In this document: piece after piece, positions 25,007 to 33,156 of the stretch
Position numbering within the stretch: the first letter of the stretch is position 1
Layout: every line of letters starts with the position of its first letter
Assembly (NCBI GenBank): GCA_045039925.1
Contig: CP108400.1
Location: 4,960,001 to 5,024,000 of the forward strand
Direction: 5' to 3'
DNA length: 64,000 nt
Origin: Yinghuangia sp045039925
GTDB lineage: Bacteria > Actinomycetota > Actinomycetes > Streptomycetales > Streptomycetaceae
Made by a program: the position numbers and the translations under genes
Notes under the pieces: generated by a model
What the model saw: only the letters and a program-made list of their open reading frames with translations
Database searches by the model: none
What the model was told of the DNA's origin: nothing

Positions 25007-25846
25007 TCAGTGCCACCAGGTGTCGAGCGGCGTGGTGGGCAGCGTCCGCTTGTGGCGGGTCGCCCGGTACGTCGACTCCAGCTTCGCGGCCACCTCCGGC
25101 GCGACGTCGGCGCCTTCGAGGTAGTCGTCGATCTGGGCGTACGTCAGGCCCAGTGCCTCCTCGTCGGGGAGCGCAGGCCGGTCGTCCTCCAGGTCGGCGG
25201 TGGGCACCTTCTTCCAGACGCTCGGCGGCGCCCCCAACTCCTGGAGCAGGGCCGCGCCCTGGCGCTTCGTCAGGCCGGTCAGCGGGGTGAGGTCGACACC
25301 GCCGTCGCCGTACTTGGTGAAGAAACCGGTCACCGCCTCGGCGGCGTGGTCGGTTCCCACGACGAGCATGTTGAGCTGCCCGGCGATGCCGTACTGGACC
25401 ACCATGCGCTCGCGGGCCTTGATGTTGCCGCGCACGAAGTCCCGCAACACGGCGTCGTCGCCGAGCTCGTCCCGCAGGCCGCGGGCGGTCTCGGCGGCGA
25501 CGGCGTCCGCGCCCGGCTTCACGTTCACGGTGATCGACCGGTCCGGGGCGATGAAGCCCAGGGCGATCTGCGCGTCGTCCTCGTCGGCCTGCACGCCGTA
25601 GGGCAGGCGTACCGCGACGAACGCGGCGTCGTGGCCCTCGGCGCGGAGTTCCTCGCAGGCGAGCTGGCAGAGCCGGCCGGTGAGCGTGCTGTCCTGGCCG
25701 CCGCTGATCCCGAGGACGTAGCCCTTGGCCGGGGTCGACCGCAGGTAGGCCTTGAGGAAGTCGACGCGCCGCCGGACCTCGACCTTGGGGACGATGGTCG
25801 GCTGGACGCCGAGCTCGGCGACGATCTGCGCGCGGAGGTTTGCCAT
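25007..25846 (-). CDS. nadE: NH3-dependent NAD+ synthetase
   Basis: 279 residues. It makes NAD+ from deamido-NAD+, ATP and ammonia. The ATP pyrophosphatase P-loop LGISGGQDST is at residues 45-54, and the family motifs RLPYGVQADEDDAQ, NIKARERMVVQYGIA, VVGTDHAAEAVTGFFTKYGDGGVDLTPLTGLTKRQ are present. There is no glutaminase domain, so it uses free ammonia, like the short E. coli/Bacillus NadE. It ends close to the siderophore operon (convergent, 17 bp apart) and starts 42 bp after the AhpD-like gene on the same strand, possibly in one transcript. Confidence 0.96.
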   Translation of the reverse strand: MANLRAQIVAELGVQPTIVPKVEVRRRVDFLKAYLRSTPAKGYVLGISGGQDSTLTGRLCQLACEELRAEGHDAAFVAVRLPYGVQADEDDAQIALGFIAPDRSITVNVKPGADAVAAETARGLRDELGDDAVLRDFVRGNIKARERMVVQYGIAGQLNMLVVGTDHAAEAVTGFFTKYGDGGVDLTPLTGLTKRQGAALLQELGAPPSVWKKVPTADLEDDRPALPDEEALGLTYAQIDDYLEGADVAPEVAAKLESTYRATRHKRTLPTTPLDTWWH

Positions 25847-25888
25847 CCCGGTACTGTACTGGCCCGATTTCGGGCGCCCCGGGGGCGG

Positions 25889-26920
25889 TCAGCGGGTGGG
25901 CGTGGGCAGCGGGATCTGCGCGGGGAGGTTGTCGGGGATGGTGCCGAGACTCACCGCGATCTTGGAGAAGCCCATGAACAGCGCCAGTCCGGCGGTGAGC
26001 TCGACGGTGCCCGCCGGGCCGTAGGCGTCCAGGAGATCGGCCCGCAGGTCGTCGGTGACGCCGTGCGGGTTGCCGAGGAAGACGTCGGCGAGGCGGATGA
26101 CGACCTTGTGGCGTTCCTCCAGGTCGCTGGCCTCGAAGCCGTCGTCGATGAGTGCCACCAGGTCTTCGGTGAGACCGGCTTGGCGGGCCTGGTCGTAGCG
26201 GACCGCGCGGCAGAAGCGGCAGTCGGTGACGCGGGCGTTGCGCAGCCGGGCGACCTCCTTCGAGGGGTGGTCGACGCTGCCGCCCGACCACAGGGTGCCG
26301 TAGAGCCGCAGGAAGGACGCCAGGAGGTCGGGCTGGAGGGCGAACGGGCTGGCCGCGATGGGGTCGGTCGGGTCGGTCGGGGGCGGCGTCGCCGGGGCGG
26401 CGGGGTCGAGGCCCGGCAGGTCCGCCACGCGGGGTTCGGCACCGGCGTCGGCGACCGTGTGGGTGCCGAGGACGACCTGGTGGCGGGCGAAGCCGTCGAA
26501 CACGGCACAGGCCATGGCGAGTCCGACCAGGCCCGCCTCGCCGAGCAGTTCGGTGAGCGCCCGGCGCTCCGCGTCGGTGACGGATCCGGGGGCCATGACG
26601 AACTGCTCGGCGTACTGGAGGGCGGCGGACTCGGCGACGTCGAACGCGCCGTCGCCGCTGCCGTGTTCGAGGCGGGCGACCTTGGCCTCGGAGAGCCCCG
26701 CGGTCACCGCGGGAAGCGTGCGTACGGCCAGCTCGGATTCGCACTCGTGGAGCTGAGCGATGCGCAGCCGGCACAGCTCGGTGATCGCGACCGGAAGGAC
26801 CTGCGGCTCCCACAGGCGGGTGAAGTAGTCGCCGTAGCTGGTACGCAGGGCCGGAAACAGCCCCAGCGTGCCGGGGAAGTCCACGGCGTCGGGGGTGGTC
26901 CGGGACAGCCAACTCGTCAT
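25889..26920 (-). CDS. double carboxymuconolactone decarboxylase/AhpD-like protein
   Basis: 343 residues from the ATG at 26920 (AGGAG five bases upstream); the frame is open further but without similarity. Two AhpD/CMD-like halves are seen. The first (residues 1-170) has ITELCRLRIAQLHECESELA and SAALQYAEQF; the second (about 190-343) has KEVARLRNARVTDCRFCRAVRYDQARQAGL and ALFMGFSKIAVSLG. Only the second half keeps the CxxC pair (CRFC); the first has a single Cys. AhpD-like proteins act in peroxide reduction or aromatic catabolism. It is divergent from an IclR regulator. Confidence 0.8.
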   Translation of the reverse strand: MTSWLSRTTPDAVDFPGTLGLFPALRTSYGDYFTRLWEPQVLPVAITELCRLRIAQLHECESELAVRTLPAVTAGLSEAKVARLEHGSGDGAFDVAESAALQYAEQFVMAPGSVTDAERRALTELLGEAGLVGLAMACAVFDGFARHQVVLGTHTVADAGAEPRVADLPGLDPAAPATPPPTDPTDPIAASPFALQPDLLASFLRLYGTLWSGGSVDHPSKEVARLRNARVTDCRFCRAVRYDQARQAGLTEDLVALIDDGFEASDLEERHKVVIRLADVFLGNPHGVTDDLRADLLDAYGPAGTVELTAGLALFMGFSKIAVSLGTIPDNLPAQIPLPTPTR

Positions 26921-26930
26921 CTGGACTCCT

Positions 26931-26970
26931 GGTCTCGACTGGTCTCGGCTGGTCACGACTGGTCTCGGCT
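26931..26970. repeat. four tandem 10-bp repeats
   Basis: GGTCTCGACT, GGTCTCGGCT, GGTCACGACT and GGTCTCGGCT follow one another without gaps, just upstream of the AhpD-like gene start. The 10-bp period is close to one helical turn, so a multi-site protein could bind one face; slippage is the alternative. This lies in the 308-bp divergent gap (26921-27228), which otherwise holds the IclR-type operator at 27109-27136. Confidence 0.75.
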
Positions 26971-27108
26971 CCGGCCCGGCAACCGCGAACCGCGGTCCCG
27001 ACCCCGCAGCCCCGACCCCAAGTCCCGGCCCGCGGCCGTGATTTGACGTCCGGGCCCGGGGCTCTCGCCGCACACCGGAGGGCCTGACGTTCCTTGCTGT
27101 TCCAAATG

Positions 27109-27136
27109 GTGAATTCATGATTCACTACTGTGAATC
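27109..27136. promoter_or_regulatory. triple half-site operator, likely for the IclR regulator
   Basis: Three alternating half-sites: GTGAAT (27109-27114), GATTCAC (27119-27125) and GTGAATC (27130-27136). The first two form a 6-5-6 palindrome and the last two a 7-4-7 palindrome that share the middle half-site. It is AT-rich compared with its surroundings and lies about 93 bp before the IclR start, in the gap shared with the divergent AhpD-like gene. Confidence 0.7.
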
Positions 27137-27228
27137 GATGGTAGGCGCGAATCTGACGCACCGTCAACGACCGGTCCTGGCCGGGCCGGAAGACCGGGCG
27201 GGCAGCCGAGCCGGAAGGAGTGCGCGTC

Positions 27229-28128
27229 ATGGCGGAACGGATGTCCCCGTCGGCGGACCGCGTCGTGCTGATCCTCGGGCTGCTCGCCGAGCACCCCACC
27301 GAGCGGCTGACGCTCACCGAAATCGCCACCCGGCTCGGCCTCAGCAAGCCCACCTGCCTGGGCGTCCTGGGCAGTCTCACCGCGGGCGGGCTGCTGACGC
27401 GCGACGAGGACAAGGCGTACGGGCTCGGCCCGGCGCTGCTGCGCATGGGCAACGCGGCGGAGAACAGCGTGGCGCCGCTCGACCTGATGCGGCCGCATCT
27501 GGACCGCCTGCACGCCCAGTTGCGCGCGGGCTGCCTGATCGTCGGCAACGTCGAGGACGACATGGTCGTCCTCGACCGGCGGGGCACGCTGTCCGAGGGC
27601 GACGCACGGGACTTCGTCGGCGAGCGCTTCCCGCTCGTCCCGCCGCTCGGCCTCGTCAACCACCTGTGGAACCCGGACGGCGTGCTGGAGGACTGGCTCG
27701 CGCGCGAGCCGCTGGTCCGCCTCGACCCCGAGCCCGGGCGGCTGGCCGCGGTCGCGGCCGGCGCCCGCGAGCGCGGCTACGTCCTCGAACGGGCGGGCGG
27801 GCCCGCCGACATCGGCCACGCGGTGGTCGCGCAGCTCGTCTCCTCGCACCTGCCCGAGCCGGTGCTGCGCAGGGTGTGCGCGCATCTGCCGCCGACCACG
27901 TTCCGCGAGTACGAGGTCCCGGGCGAGGAGGATCCGCGCGTACCGGTGTCGAGCATGTCCGCGCCGGTCTTCGACCGCCGCGGGCGCCAGCGGTACCTGT
28001 TCACCGTCGTCCTGGACCGCAGGCTTTCCCCCGCCGAACGCGAGGACGCGGCGGCGGCCGTCGTCGGGGCGGGCCGCGCCGCCACCGAGGCCCTCGGCGG
28101 GCACAACCCCTGGGACCCCGCGCACTGA
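27229..28128 (+). CDS. IclR-family transcriptional regulator
   Basis: 299 residues from the ATG at 27229, with GGAAGGAG eight bases before it; an earlier in-frame start at 27220 is less well placed. The N-terminal winged helix (SADRVVLILGLLAEHPTERLTLTEIATRLGLSKPTCLGVLGSLTAGGLLTRDEDKAYGLG) and C-terminal effector domain (LDRLHAQLRAGCLIVGNVEDDMVVLDRRG ... MSAPVFDRRGRQRYLFTVVLDR) fit IclR. It probably controls itself and the divergent AhpD-like gene through the site at 27109-27136. The effector is unknown. Confidence 0.88.
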   Translation: MAERMSPSADRVVLILGLLAEHPTERLTLTEIATRLGLSKPTCLGVLGSLTAGGLLTRDEDKAYGLGPALLRMGNAAENSVAPLDLMRPHLDRLHAQLRAGCLIVGNVEDDMVVLDRRGTLSEGDARDFVGERFPLVPPLGLVNHLWNPDGVLEDWLAREPLVRLDPEPGRLAAVAAGARERGYVLERAGGPADIGHAVVAQLVSSHLPEPVLRRVCAHLPPTTFREYEVPGEEDPRVPVSSMSAPVFDRRGRQRYLFTVVLDRRLSPAEREDAAAAVVGAGRAATEALGGHNPWDPAH

Positions 28129-28183
28129 ACGGCGCCCCGGAGCGCGGCGGTCCCGACGAACGCGGCGGACACAGCGGACACGG

Positions 28184-28216
28184 CTCGGCCCCGACCGGTG
28201 ACCGGTCGGGGCCGAG
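28184..28216. terminator. perfect 15-bp hairpin between convergent genes
   Basis: CTCGGCCCCGACCGG (28184-28198), a TGA loop, and the exact complement (28202-28216). It lies between the IclR gene end (28128, plus) and the LppU-like gene end (28240, minus), so it probably terminates both. Confidence 0.8.
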
Positions 28217-28239
28217 GGTGTCCGGAGCTCGGGGCGGTG

Positions 28240-29052
28240 CTACTCGATCACGACGCCCTTGTCCTTGTAACTCTGCACCAGCGCCGAGAAGTCGGCCTCG
28301 GTCAGGTTCGCGACGGCCGAGCCCGCCAGGTTCTTGAGGTCCTGGAGGGTGGTGTTGCGGGTGAAGCCGAGGCACGCCATGCGGCCCGCGCTGCTGAACT
28401 CCTTGATCTGGCCCACGTAGCCGTCCTCGGCCGGCAGCTTGTCGCAGGCGGTGGGATCCGCGGACGGGAAGATGGCGACCACCTTCCAGTGCGAGTTCGC
28501 GCTCGTACAGGCGACCGGGAAGATCGGGTCCACGACGATCGCGTTCCCGGCGACACTGTTTATGCAGTCGTCCACGTTCAGGTTGGCGAGCACCGAACCG
28601 CGCGGGGCCGACGATGTCGGCGGCCGGGTGGGCGGCGTCGTGGCCGGACGCGTGGTCGGCGGCTCGCTGGGCTCGTCGCTGGTCGGCGGACGGGTCGTGG
28701 GCGGCTTGGTCGTGGTGGTCTCGGACGTCGGGCTGCCGGTCGGCCCGGAGGTCGTGCCGTTGTCGTCGTCCTGGGTGAGCAGTACTCCCGCGACGACACC
28801 GCCGATGACGACCACCACCAGGGCGATCACCCCGATGATGACGCCCGTGCGGTTGCCGCGGCCCGGCGGTGGCGGGGGTCCCTGCGGGTAGCCGTGCGGG
28901 GGCCAGCCTCCGGGCGGACCTCCGGGGCCGCCGGGCGGCACGGGTCCCCCGGGCGGAGGCGGGGATCCCGGGTAGTTCCAACCGCCGCCGGGCGGCCCGG
29001 GCACGCCGTGCGGAGGTCCCGGCGGGTAGCCGCCGCCCTGGGGTATCGACAT
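28240..29052 (-). CDS. single-pass membrane protein with Pro-rich N-terminus (LppU/SCO3897-like)
   Basis: 270 residues from the ATG at 29052 (AGGAG upstream); the frame is open further but lacks a site. Residues 1-68 are a Pro/Gly/Tyr-rich cytoplasmic region (PPGPPHGVPGPPGGG...), 70-92 a membrane helix (TGVIIGVIALVVVVIGGVVAGVLL), 95-150 a Thr/Pro/Ser extracellular linker, and 155-270 a domain with LANLNVDDCINS, FPVACTSANSHWKVVAIFP, TACDKLP and MACLGF. The four Cys and the DC...V.C..H.KVV pattern resemble LppU/SCO3897-type domains of unknown role. It is probably anchored at the membrane with its C-terminus outside. Confidence 0.7.
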   Translation of the reverse strand: MSIPQGGGYPPGPPHGVPGPPGGGWNYPGSPPPPGGPVPPGGPGGPPGGWPPHGYPQGPPPPPGRGNRTGVIIGVIALVVVVIGGVVAGVLLTQDDDNGTTSGPTGSPTSETTTTKPPTTRPPTSDEPSEPPTTRPATTPPTRPPTSSAPRGSVLANLNVDDCINSVAGNAIVVDPIFPVACTSANSHWKVVAIFPSADPTACDKLPAEDGYVGQIKEFSSAGRMACLGFTRNTTLQDLKNLAGSAVANLTEADFSALVQSYKDKGVVIE

Positions 29053-29707
29053 GCACACTCCTGTGGGACGGGTCCGGCCCATTGACCGCACGCCTGGCTC
29101 CGGACGACCTGGCGGCGCCGCTGTGCGGCGGTTCGGCGTCACACCGGGAGACCGCACGGCAGCACAGCGAGGATAAGGCGTGCGCAGCATCGGCGGGGCA
29201 CGTGCTTCCTCACATACGTCAATCGGTGTCCACACTGTGTCCTCTGCAATCGGCCGGGCAGTTGGCCGCGCGGTCGTGCGGGCGGTCGTGCGGCAGCCGT
29301 GCGGACAGTCGTCCGTCGGCCACCGTGCGTGACCCCGCGGAACGTCGGTCGCGGCTCTCGTGGTGATCCTCACATCGCGAGCGAACAACCCTGCCCCGGA
29401 CCCTTATTTGTCGACATTTCCACGGCCGACCCGCAGCGTCGACGCCGGGTGACGCGCACAACATCAACGACGATCTGTCCCGATTGGGGTCCGATTTGTC
29501 TGCTGATCGTCCGTCAAGAAGTCCAGAGGGCACAAGAATCTCCCGTCCCGGACACCTATCGGAGGGCAGCGACCCATATTCGATGTTTGCCTCGTGGAGG
29601 GCAGGTGTACGCGTGCGGGTGCGCGTGAACCGTAGGGCGACAAGGCGCCGTCAGGGAACCCCCGGGCCCCCTGGCCCCGAAGTGACCTCTCGGTAAGTTG
29701 CCGTGGC
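29053..29707. other. 655-bp intergenic region upstream of ectA
   Basis: No gene is supported. The open frames here (for example 29484-29696) lack a ribosome site and plausible codon use. The centre, about 29390-29600, is noticeably less GC-rich than the coding DNA, which suits a promoter region for the osmotically induced ect operon and the divergent membrane-protein gene. I could not pick a convincing -35/-10 pair. Confidence 0.5.
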
Positions 29708-30223
29708 ATGGCTGAAACACGTTGTGCCGATGCCCTGACACTGGAAGCGCCCACCGTGGAGAACGGGCCGGAGCTGTGGCGCCTGACCCGCGAGGTCGGG
29801 ACGCTGGACCTGAACTCCGCGTACCACTACCTGCTGTGGTGCCGCGATTTCGCCTCGACCTCGGTCGTCGCCCGCCTCGACGGGCGCGTATGCGGCTTCG
29901 TGACCGGATATGTGCGCCCCGACGTACCCGACACCCTGATGGTGTGGCAGGTCGCCGTCGCCGACGAGGCGCGCGGCCGGGGCATCGCCGCCCGCATGCT
30001 CGGCGACCTGCTCGAACGACGCGCGCCACACGGCCAGGTCTTCGTCGAGGCGACCGTCACCCCCGACAACACGGCCTCGATGGCGCTCTTCCGCGCGTTC
30101 GGCCGGGACCGCGCCATGCCGGTCTCCCGCTGCGACCTCTTCACCGCCGACCACTTCCCCGGCGGCGGGCACGAGCCCGAGGTCCTGTTCCGGATCGGCC
30201 CCCTCGCGTCGCCGGCGGGCTGA
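29708..30223 (+). CDS. ectA: L-2,4-diaminobutyrate N-acetyltransferase
   Basis: 171 residues. It acetylates L-2,4-diaminobutyrate to N-gamma-acetyl-diaminobutyrate, the second step of ectoine synthesis. It is a GNAT fold with EctA features: GPELWRLTREVGTLDLNSAYHYLLWCRDFASTSVVA, the acyl-CoA site VAVADEARGRGIAARMLGDLL, and VEATVTPDNTASMALFRAFGRD. First gene of ectABCD; ectB follows after 75 bp. Confidence 0.96.
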   Translation: MAETRCADALTLEAPTVENGPELWRLTREVGTLDLNSAYHYLLWCRDFASTSVVARLDGRVCGFVTGYVRPDVPDTLMVWQVAVADEARGRGIAARMLGDLLERRAPHGQVFVEATVTPDNTASMALFRAFGRDRAMPVSRCDLFTADHFPGGGHEPEVLFRIGPLASPAG

Positions 30224-30298
30224 GCCGTGAGCGGCAGCCTGCTCCTCGCCGACGCGCTCGCGCGGCACCACCTTTTCCCCTCACCCCTCGGAGGCTCT

Positions 30299-31579
30299 GT
30301 GACCACCGCTGCCCTGCCCGATGTCTTCACCTCGCTCGAATCCGAGGTACGCAGTTACTGCCGGTCCTGGCCCGCGGTCTTCGACCGTGCCCAGGGCGCC
30401 CGGATGTACGACACCGCGGGCCGCTCCTGGCTCGACTTCTTCGCCGGGGCGGGCGCGCTGAACTACGGGCACAACAACCCGCACCTCAAACGCGCGCTGC
30501 TGGAGTATCTGGAACGCGACGGCGTCACGCACTCGCTCGACATGTCCACGGCCGCCAAGCAGGCGTTCCTGGAGGGCTTCGAGGAGGTCGTCCTGCGTCC
30601 GCGCGGCCTCGACTACAAGGTGCAGTTCCCCGGGCCGACCGGGGCCAACACCGTCGAGTCGGCGCTCAAGCTGGCCCGCAAGGTGACCGGCCGCGAAGCC
30701 GTGGTCGGGTTCACCAACGCGTTCCACGGCATGACCCTCGGCGCGCTCGCGGTCACCGGCAACTCGATGAAGAGGGCCGGCGCCGGGATCCCGCTCGTGC
30801 ACGCGACGCCGATGCCGTACGACAACTACCTCGGCGGCCAGACCCCGGACTTCCTGTGGTTCGAGACGCTGCTCCAGGACAGCGGCAGCGGCCTCAACAA
30901 GCCGGCCGCCGTCATCGTCGAGACCGTGCAGGGCGAGGGCGGCGTCAACGTCGCGCGTCCGGAGTGGCTGCGCGGCCTGGCCGACCTGTGCCGGCGGCAC
31001 GACATCCTGCTGATCGTCGACGACGTGCAGATGGGGTGCGGCCGCACCGGCCCCTTCTTCAGCTTCGAGGCCGCCGGGATCACGCCCGACATCGTGTGCC
31101 TCTCCAAGTCCATCAGCGGCTACGGCCTGCCCATGGCCCTCACCCTGTTCCGCCGCGACCTGGACGTGTGGGCGCCCGGCGAGCACAACGGCACGTTCCG
31201 CGGCCACAACCCCGCTTTCGTCACCGCCACCGCGGCACTGGACTTCTGGCGCGACGACGCGCTGGAGAAGCAGACGCGGGCGTCGGGCGAGCGGATCGGA
31301 CGCGCACTGGCCGAGCTCGCCGAGGAGTACGCGCCGCTGGGCGCCGAGGCGCGGGGCTCCGGCCTGATCCGCGGCCTGACGTTCGACGACCCGGGGACGG
31401 CCGACCGCATCGGCGCGGCCGCGTTCGAGCGCGGCCTGCTCGTGGAGACCTCCGGACCGCGCGGCGAGGTGCTCAAGCTCATGCCGCCGCTCACGGTGAC
31501 CACCGCGGAGGTCGACGAGGGCCTTGAGCTGCTCGCCGACGCCGTCCGCGCGGTGGCGCCGAAGACGACCGCCGCCTGA
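30299..31579 (+). CDS. ectB: diaminobutyrate-2-oxoglutarate aminotransferase
   Basis: 426 residues from the GTG at 30299 (CGGAGG seven bases upstream); the frame extends to 30227 but the extra residues lack similarity. It makes L-2,4-diaminobutyrate from aspartate semialdehyde and glutamate using PLP. Class III aminotransferase features: FFAGAGALNYGHNNP, FPGPTGANTVESALKLARKVTGR, AFHGMTLGALAVTGN, IVDDVQMGCGRTGPFFSFE, and the PLP-binding Lys270 in LSKSISGYGLPM. Family length is normal. Confidence 0.96.
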   Translation: MTTAALPDVFTSLESEVRSYCRSWPAVFDRAQGARMYDTAGRSWLDFFAGAGALNYGHNNPHLKRALLEYLERDGVTHSLDMSTAAKQAFLEGFEEVVLRPRGLDYKVQFPGPTGANTVESALKLARKVTGREAVVGFTNAFHGMTLGALAVTGNSMKRAGAGIPLVHATPMPYDNYLGGQTPDFLWFETLLQDSGSGLNKPAAVIVETVQGEGGVNVARPEWLRGLADLCRRHDILLIVDDVQMGCGRTGPFFSFEAAGITPDIVCLSKSISGYGLPMALTLFRRDLDVWAPGEHNGTFRGHNPAFVTATAALDFWRDDALEKQTRASGERIGRALAELAEEYAPLGAEARGSGLIRGLTFDDPGTADRIGAAAFERGLLVETSGPRGEVLKLMPPLTVTTAEVDEGLELLADAVRAVAPKTTAA

Positions 31580-31625
31580 CGTCCCGGACGCGCGAACTGC
31601 CGGACGCCACGAACCGCTACTAACA

Positions 31626-31637
31626 GCGGTTAACCGC
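31626..31637. promoter_or_regulatory. 12-bp palindrome between ectB and ectC
   Basis: GCGGTTAACCGC is a perfect palindrome; its left half can also pair with AACCGC at 31612-31617, so two alternative hairpins are possible. It lies 34 bp upstream of the ectC start inside the operon. It may be an internal operator or an RNA processing/attenuation element. Confidence 0.4.
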
Positions 31638-31671
31638 AACGAAACGCAACGAACTGTGAGGAACACCACAC

Positions 31672-32067
31672 ATGATCGTCCTGTCCATCGACGACCTCGA
31701 CGGCACCGAGCGCGACGTGCGCGCCGAGACCTGGCGCAGCCGCCGCATGGTCCTGGCCCGCGAAGGCGTCGGCTTCTCCCTGCACGAGACCGTGATGTAC
31801 GCGGGCACCGAGACGTCCATGTGGTACGCCAACCACATCGAGGCGGTGTACTGCGTCCAGGGCCACGGCGAGCTGGCGAACGACGAGACGGGCGAGAAGC
31901 ACCGCATCGGCCCCGGCTCGCTCTACGTCCTCGACGGCAACGAGCGCCACACCATGCGGCCGGTCAGCGACATGCGGTTCGTCTGCGTCTTCAACCCGCC
32001 CTGCACCGGACGGGAGGTCCACGACGAACACGGGGTCTATCCCCTGCTGACCGAGGAGGCGGTCTGA
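31672..32067 (+). CDS. ectC: L-ectoine synthase
   Basis: 131 residues. It cyclises N-gamma-acetyl-diaminobutyrate to ectoine. Small cupin with the EctC pattern: MIVLSIDDLDGTERDVRAETWRSRRMVLAREGVGFSLHETVMYAGTETSMWYANHIEAVYCVQGHGEL, then SLYVLDGNERHTMRPVSDMRFVCVFNPPCTGREVHDEHGVYPLL. The metal/active-site residues E in HIEAVY and H in NERHTM are present. Its stop overlaps the ectD start (TGATG). Confidence 0.97.
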   Translation: MIVLSIDDLDGTERDVRAETWRSRRMVLAREGVGFSLHETVMYAGTETSMWYANHIEAVYCVQGHGELANDETGEKHRIGPGSLYVLDGNERHTMRPVSDMRFVCVFNPPCTGREVHDEHGVYPLLTEEAV

Positions 32068-32981
32068 TGACGACGGGAACCGACACGGACACCGCGCCGA
32101 ACGTCGACGCGTACCCGACCCGCGAGGCGGCGACCGCATACGTCGAGGCCCCGCGCCGCGATCCGGCGGTATGGACCGGCGGACCGCCCGGGCCGCTCAC
32201 CCCCGCGGAACTGGACGGCTACAACAGAGACGGCTTCCTGACCGCCGAGTCGTTGCTCAACCCGCTCGAAGTCGCGCAGTTCCTGGGCGAGTTGCACCGG
32301 CTGCGTACCGAGCCGGACTGGCGCGACGACGAGCGCGCGGTGCGCGAGCCCGACTCGGACGAGGTGCGGTCGATCTTCGAGGTGCACCGCATCAGCCCGA
32401 CGCTCGCCCGGCTCGCCGCCGACCCCAGGCTGGTGGCGCGCGCCCGGCAGGTGCTCGGCTCGGAGGTCTACATCCACCAGAGCCGGGTCAACTACAAGCC
32501 CGGCTACGGCGGCAACGGCTTCTACTGGCACTCGGACTTCGAGACCTGGCACAGCGAGGACGGCATGCCCCGCATGCGTGCGCTCAGCGTCTCGATCGCG
32601 CTGACGGACAACCTGCCGAGCAACGGGCCGCTGATGATCATGCCGGGCTCGCACCGCACGTTCCTGCCGTGCCCCGGCCGCACGCCGCCCGAACACCACC
32701 GGGTGTCACTGCGCGACCAGCAGGTCGGCACCCCGGGCCCGGCCGACGTGCGGCGCCTCGCGGACCGGCACGGCATCGCCCAGGTCACCGGGCCCGCCGG
32801 GTCGGCGACGTTCTTCGACTCCAACTGCATGCACGGGTCGAACGGCAACATCACGCCGTACGAGCGGGCCAACGTGTTCATCGTCTACAACAGCGTGGAG
32901 AACACCCTCGTCGAGCCGTTCGCCGCACCCGCCCCGCGCCCCGAGCACATCGCCTCGCGCTCGTTCGTCCCGGTCGGCTGA
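32067..32981 (+). CDS. ectD: ectoine 5-hydroxylase
   Basis: 304 residues. An Fe(II)/2-oxoglutarate dioxygenase that converts ectoine to 5-hydroxyectoine. The EctD signature FYWHSDFETWHSEDGMP carries iron ligands His155 and Asp157; the third ligand is His256 in CMHGSNGNITPYERANVF, where Arg267 should bind 2-oxoglutarate. ATG overlaps the ectC stop. Having ectD means the strain should make both ectoines as osmotic and heat protectants. Confidence 0.96.
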   Translation: MTTGTDTDTAPNVDAYPTREAATAYVEAPRRDPAVWTGGPPGPLTPAELDGYNRDGFLTAESLLNPLEVAQFLGELHRLRTEPDWRDDERAVREPDSDEVRSIFEVHRISPTLARLAADPRLVARARQVLGSEVYIHQSRVNYKPGYGGNGFYWHSDFETWHSEDGMPRMRALSVSIALTDNLPSNGPLMIMPGSHRTFLPCPGRTPPEHHRVSLRDQQVGTPGPADVRRLADRHGIAQVTGPAGSATFFDSNCMHGSNGNITPYERANVFIVYNSVENTLVEPFAAPAPRPEHIASRSFVPVG

Positions 32982-33156
32982 CCTCGGCGGATCTTGTCCG
33001 GCAGATCTTGTACGGCAGAGCTGGTACGGCGGGTCTTGTGCTGTCCGTGCCGCGACCGGGGTGGGGCCCGGCGCGGCGCGGACGCGCGCATTACCGTGGC
33101 TCCCCGGGAAGTTCCCGGAGCCGTCGGCGAACTCCCCGACCGGCGAGGGAGCACAC

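Noticed and set aside
29464..29754. A 96-codon open frame on the minus strand upstream of ectA.
   Set aside because: It runs antisense into ectA, has no ribosome site and lacks typical codon use; treated as intergenic.
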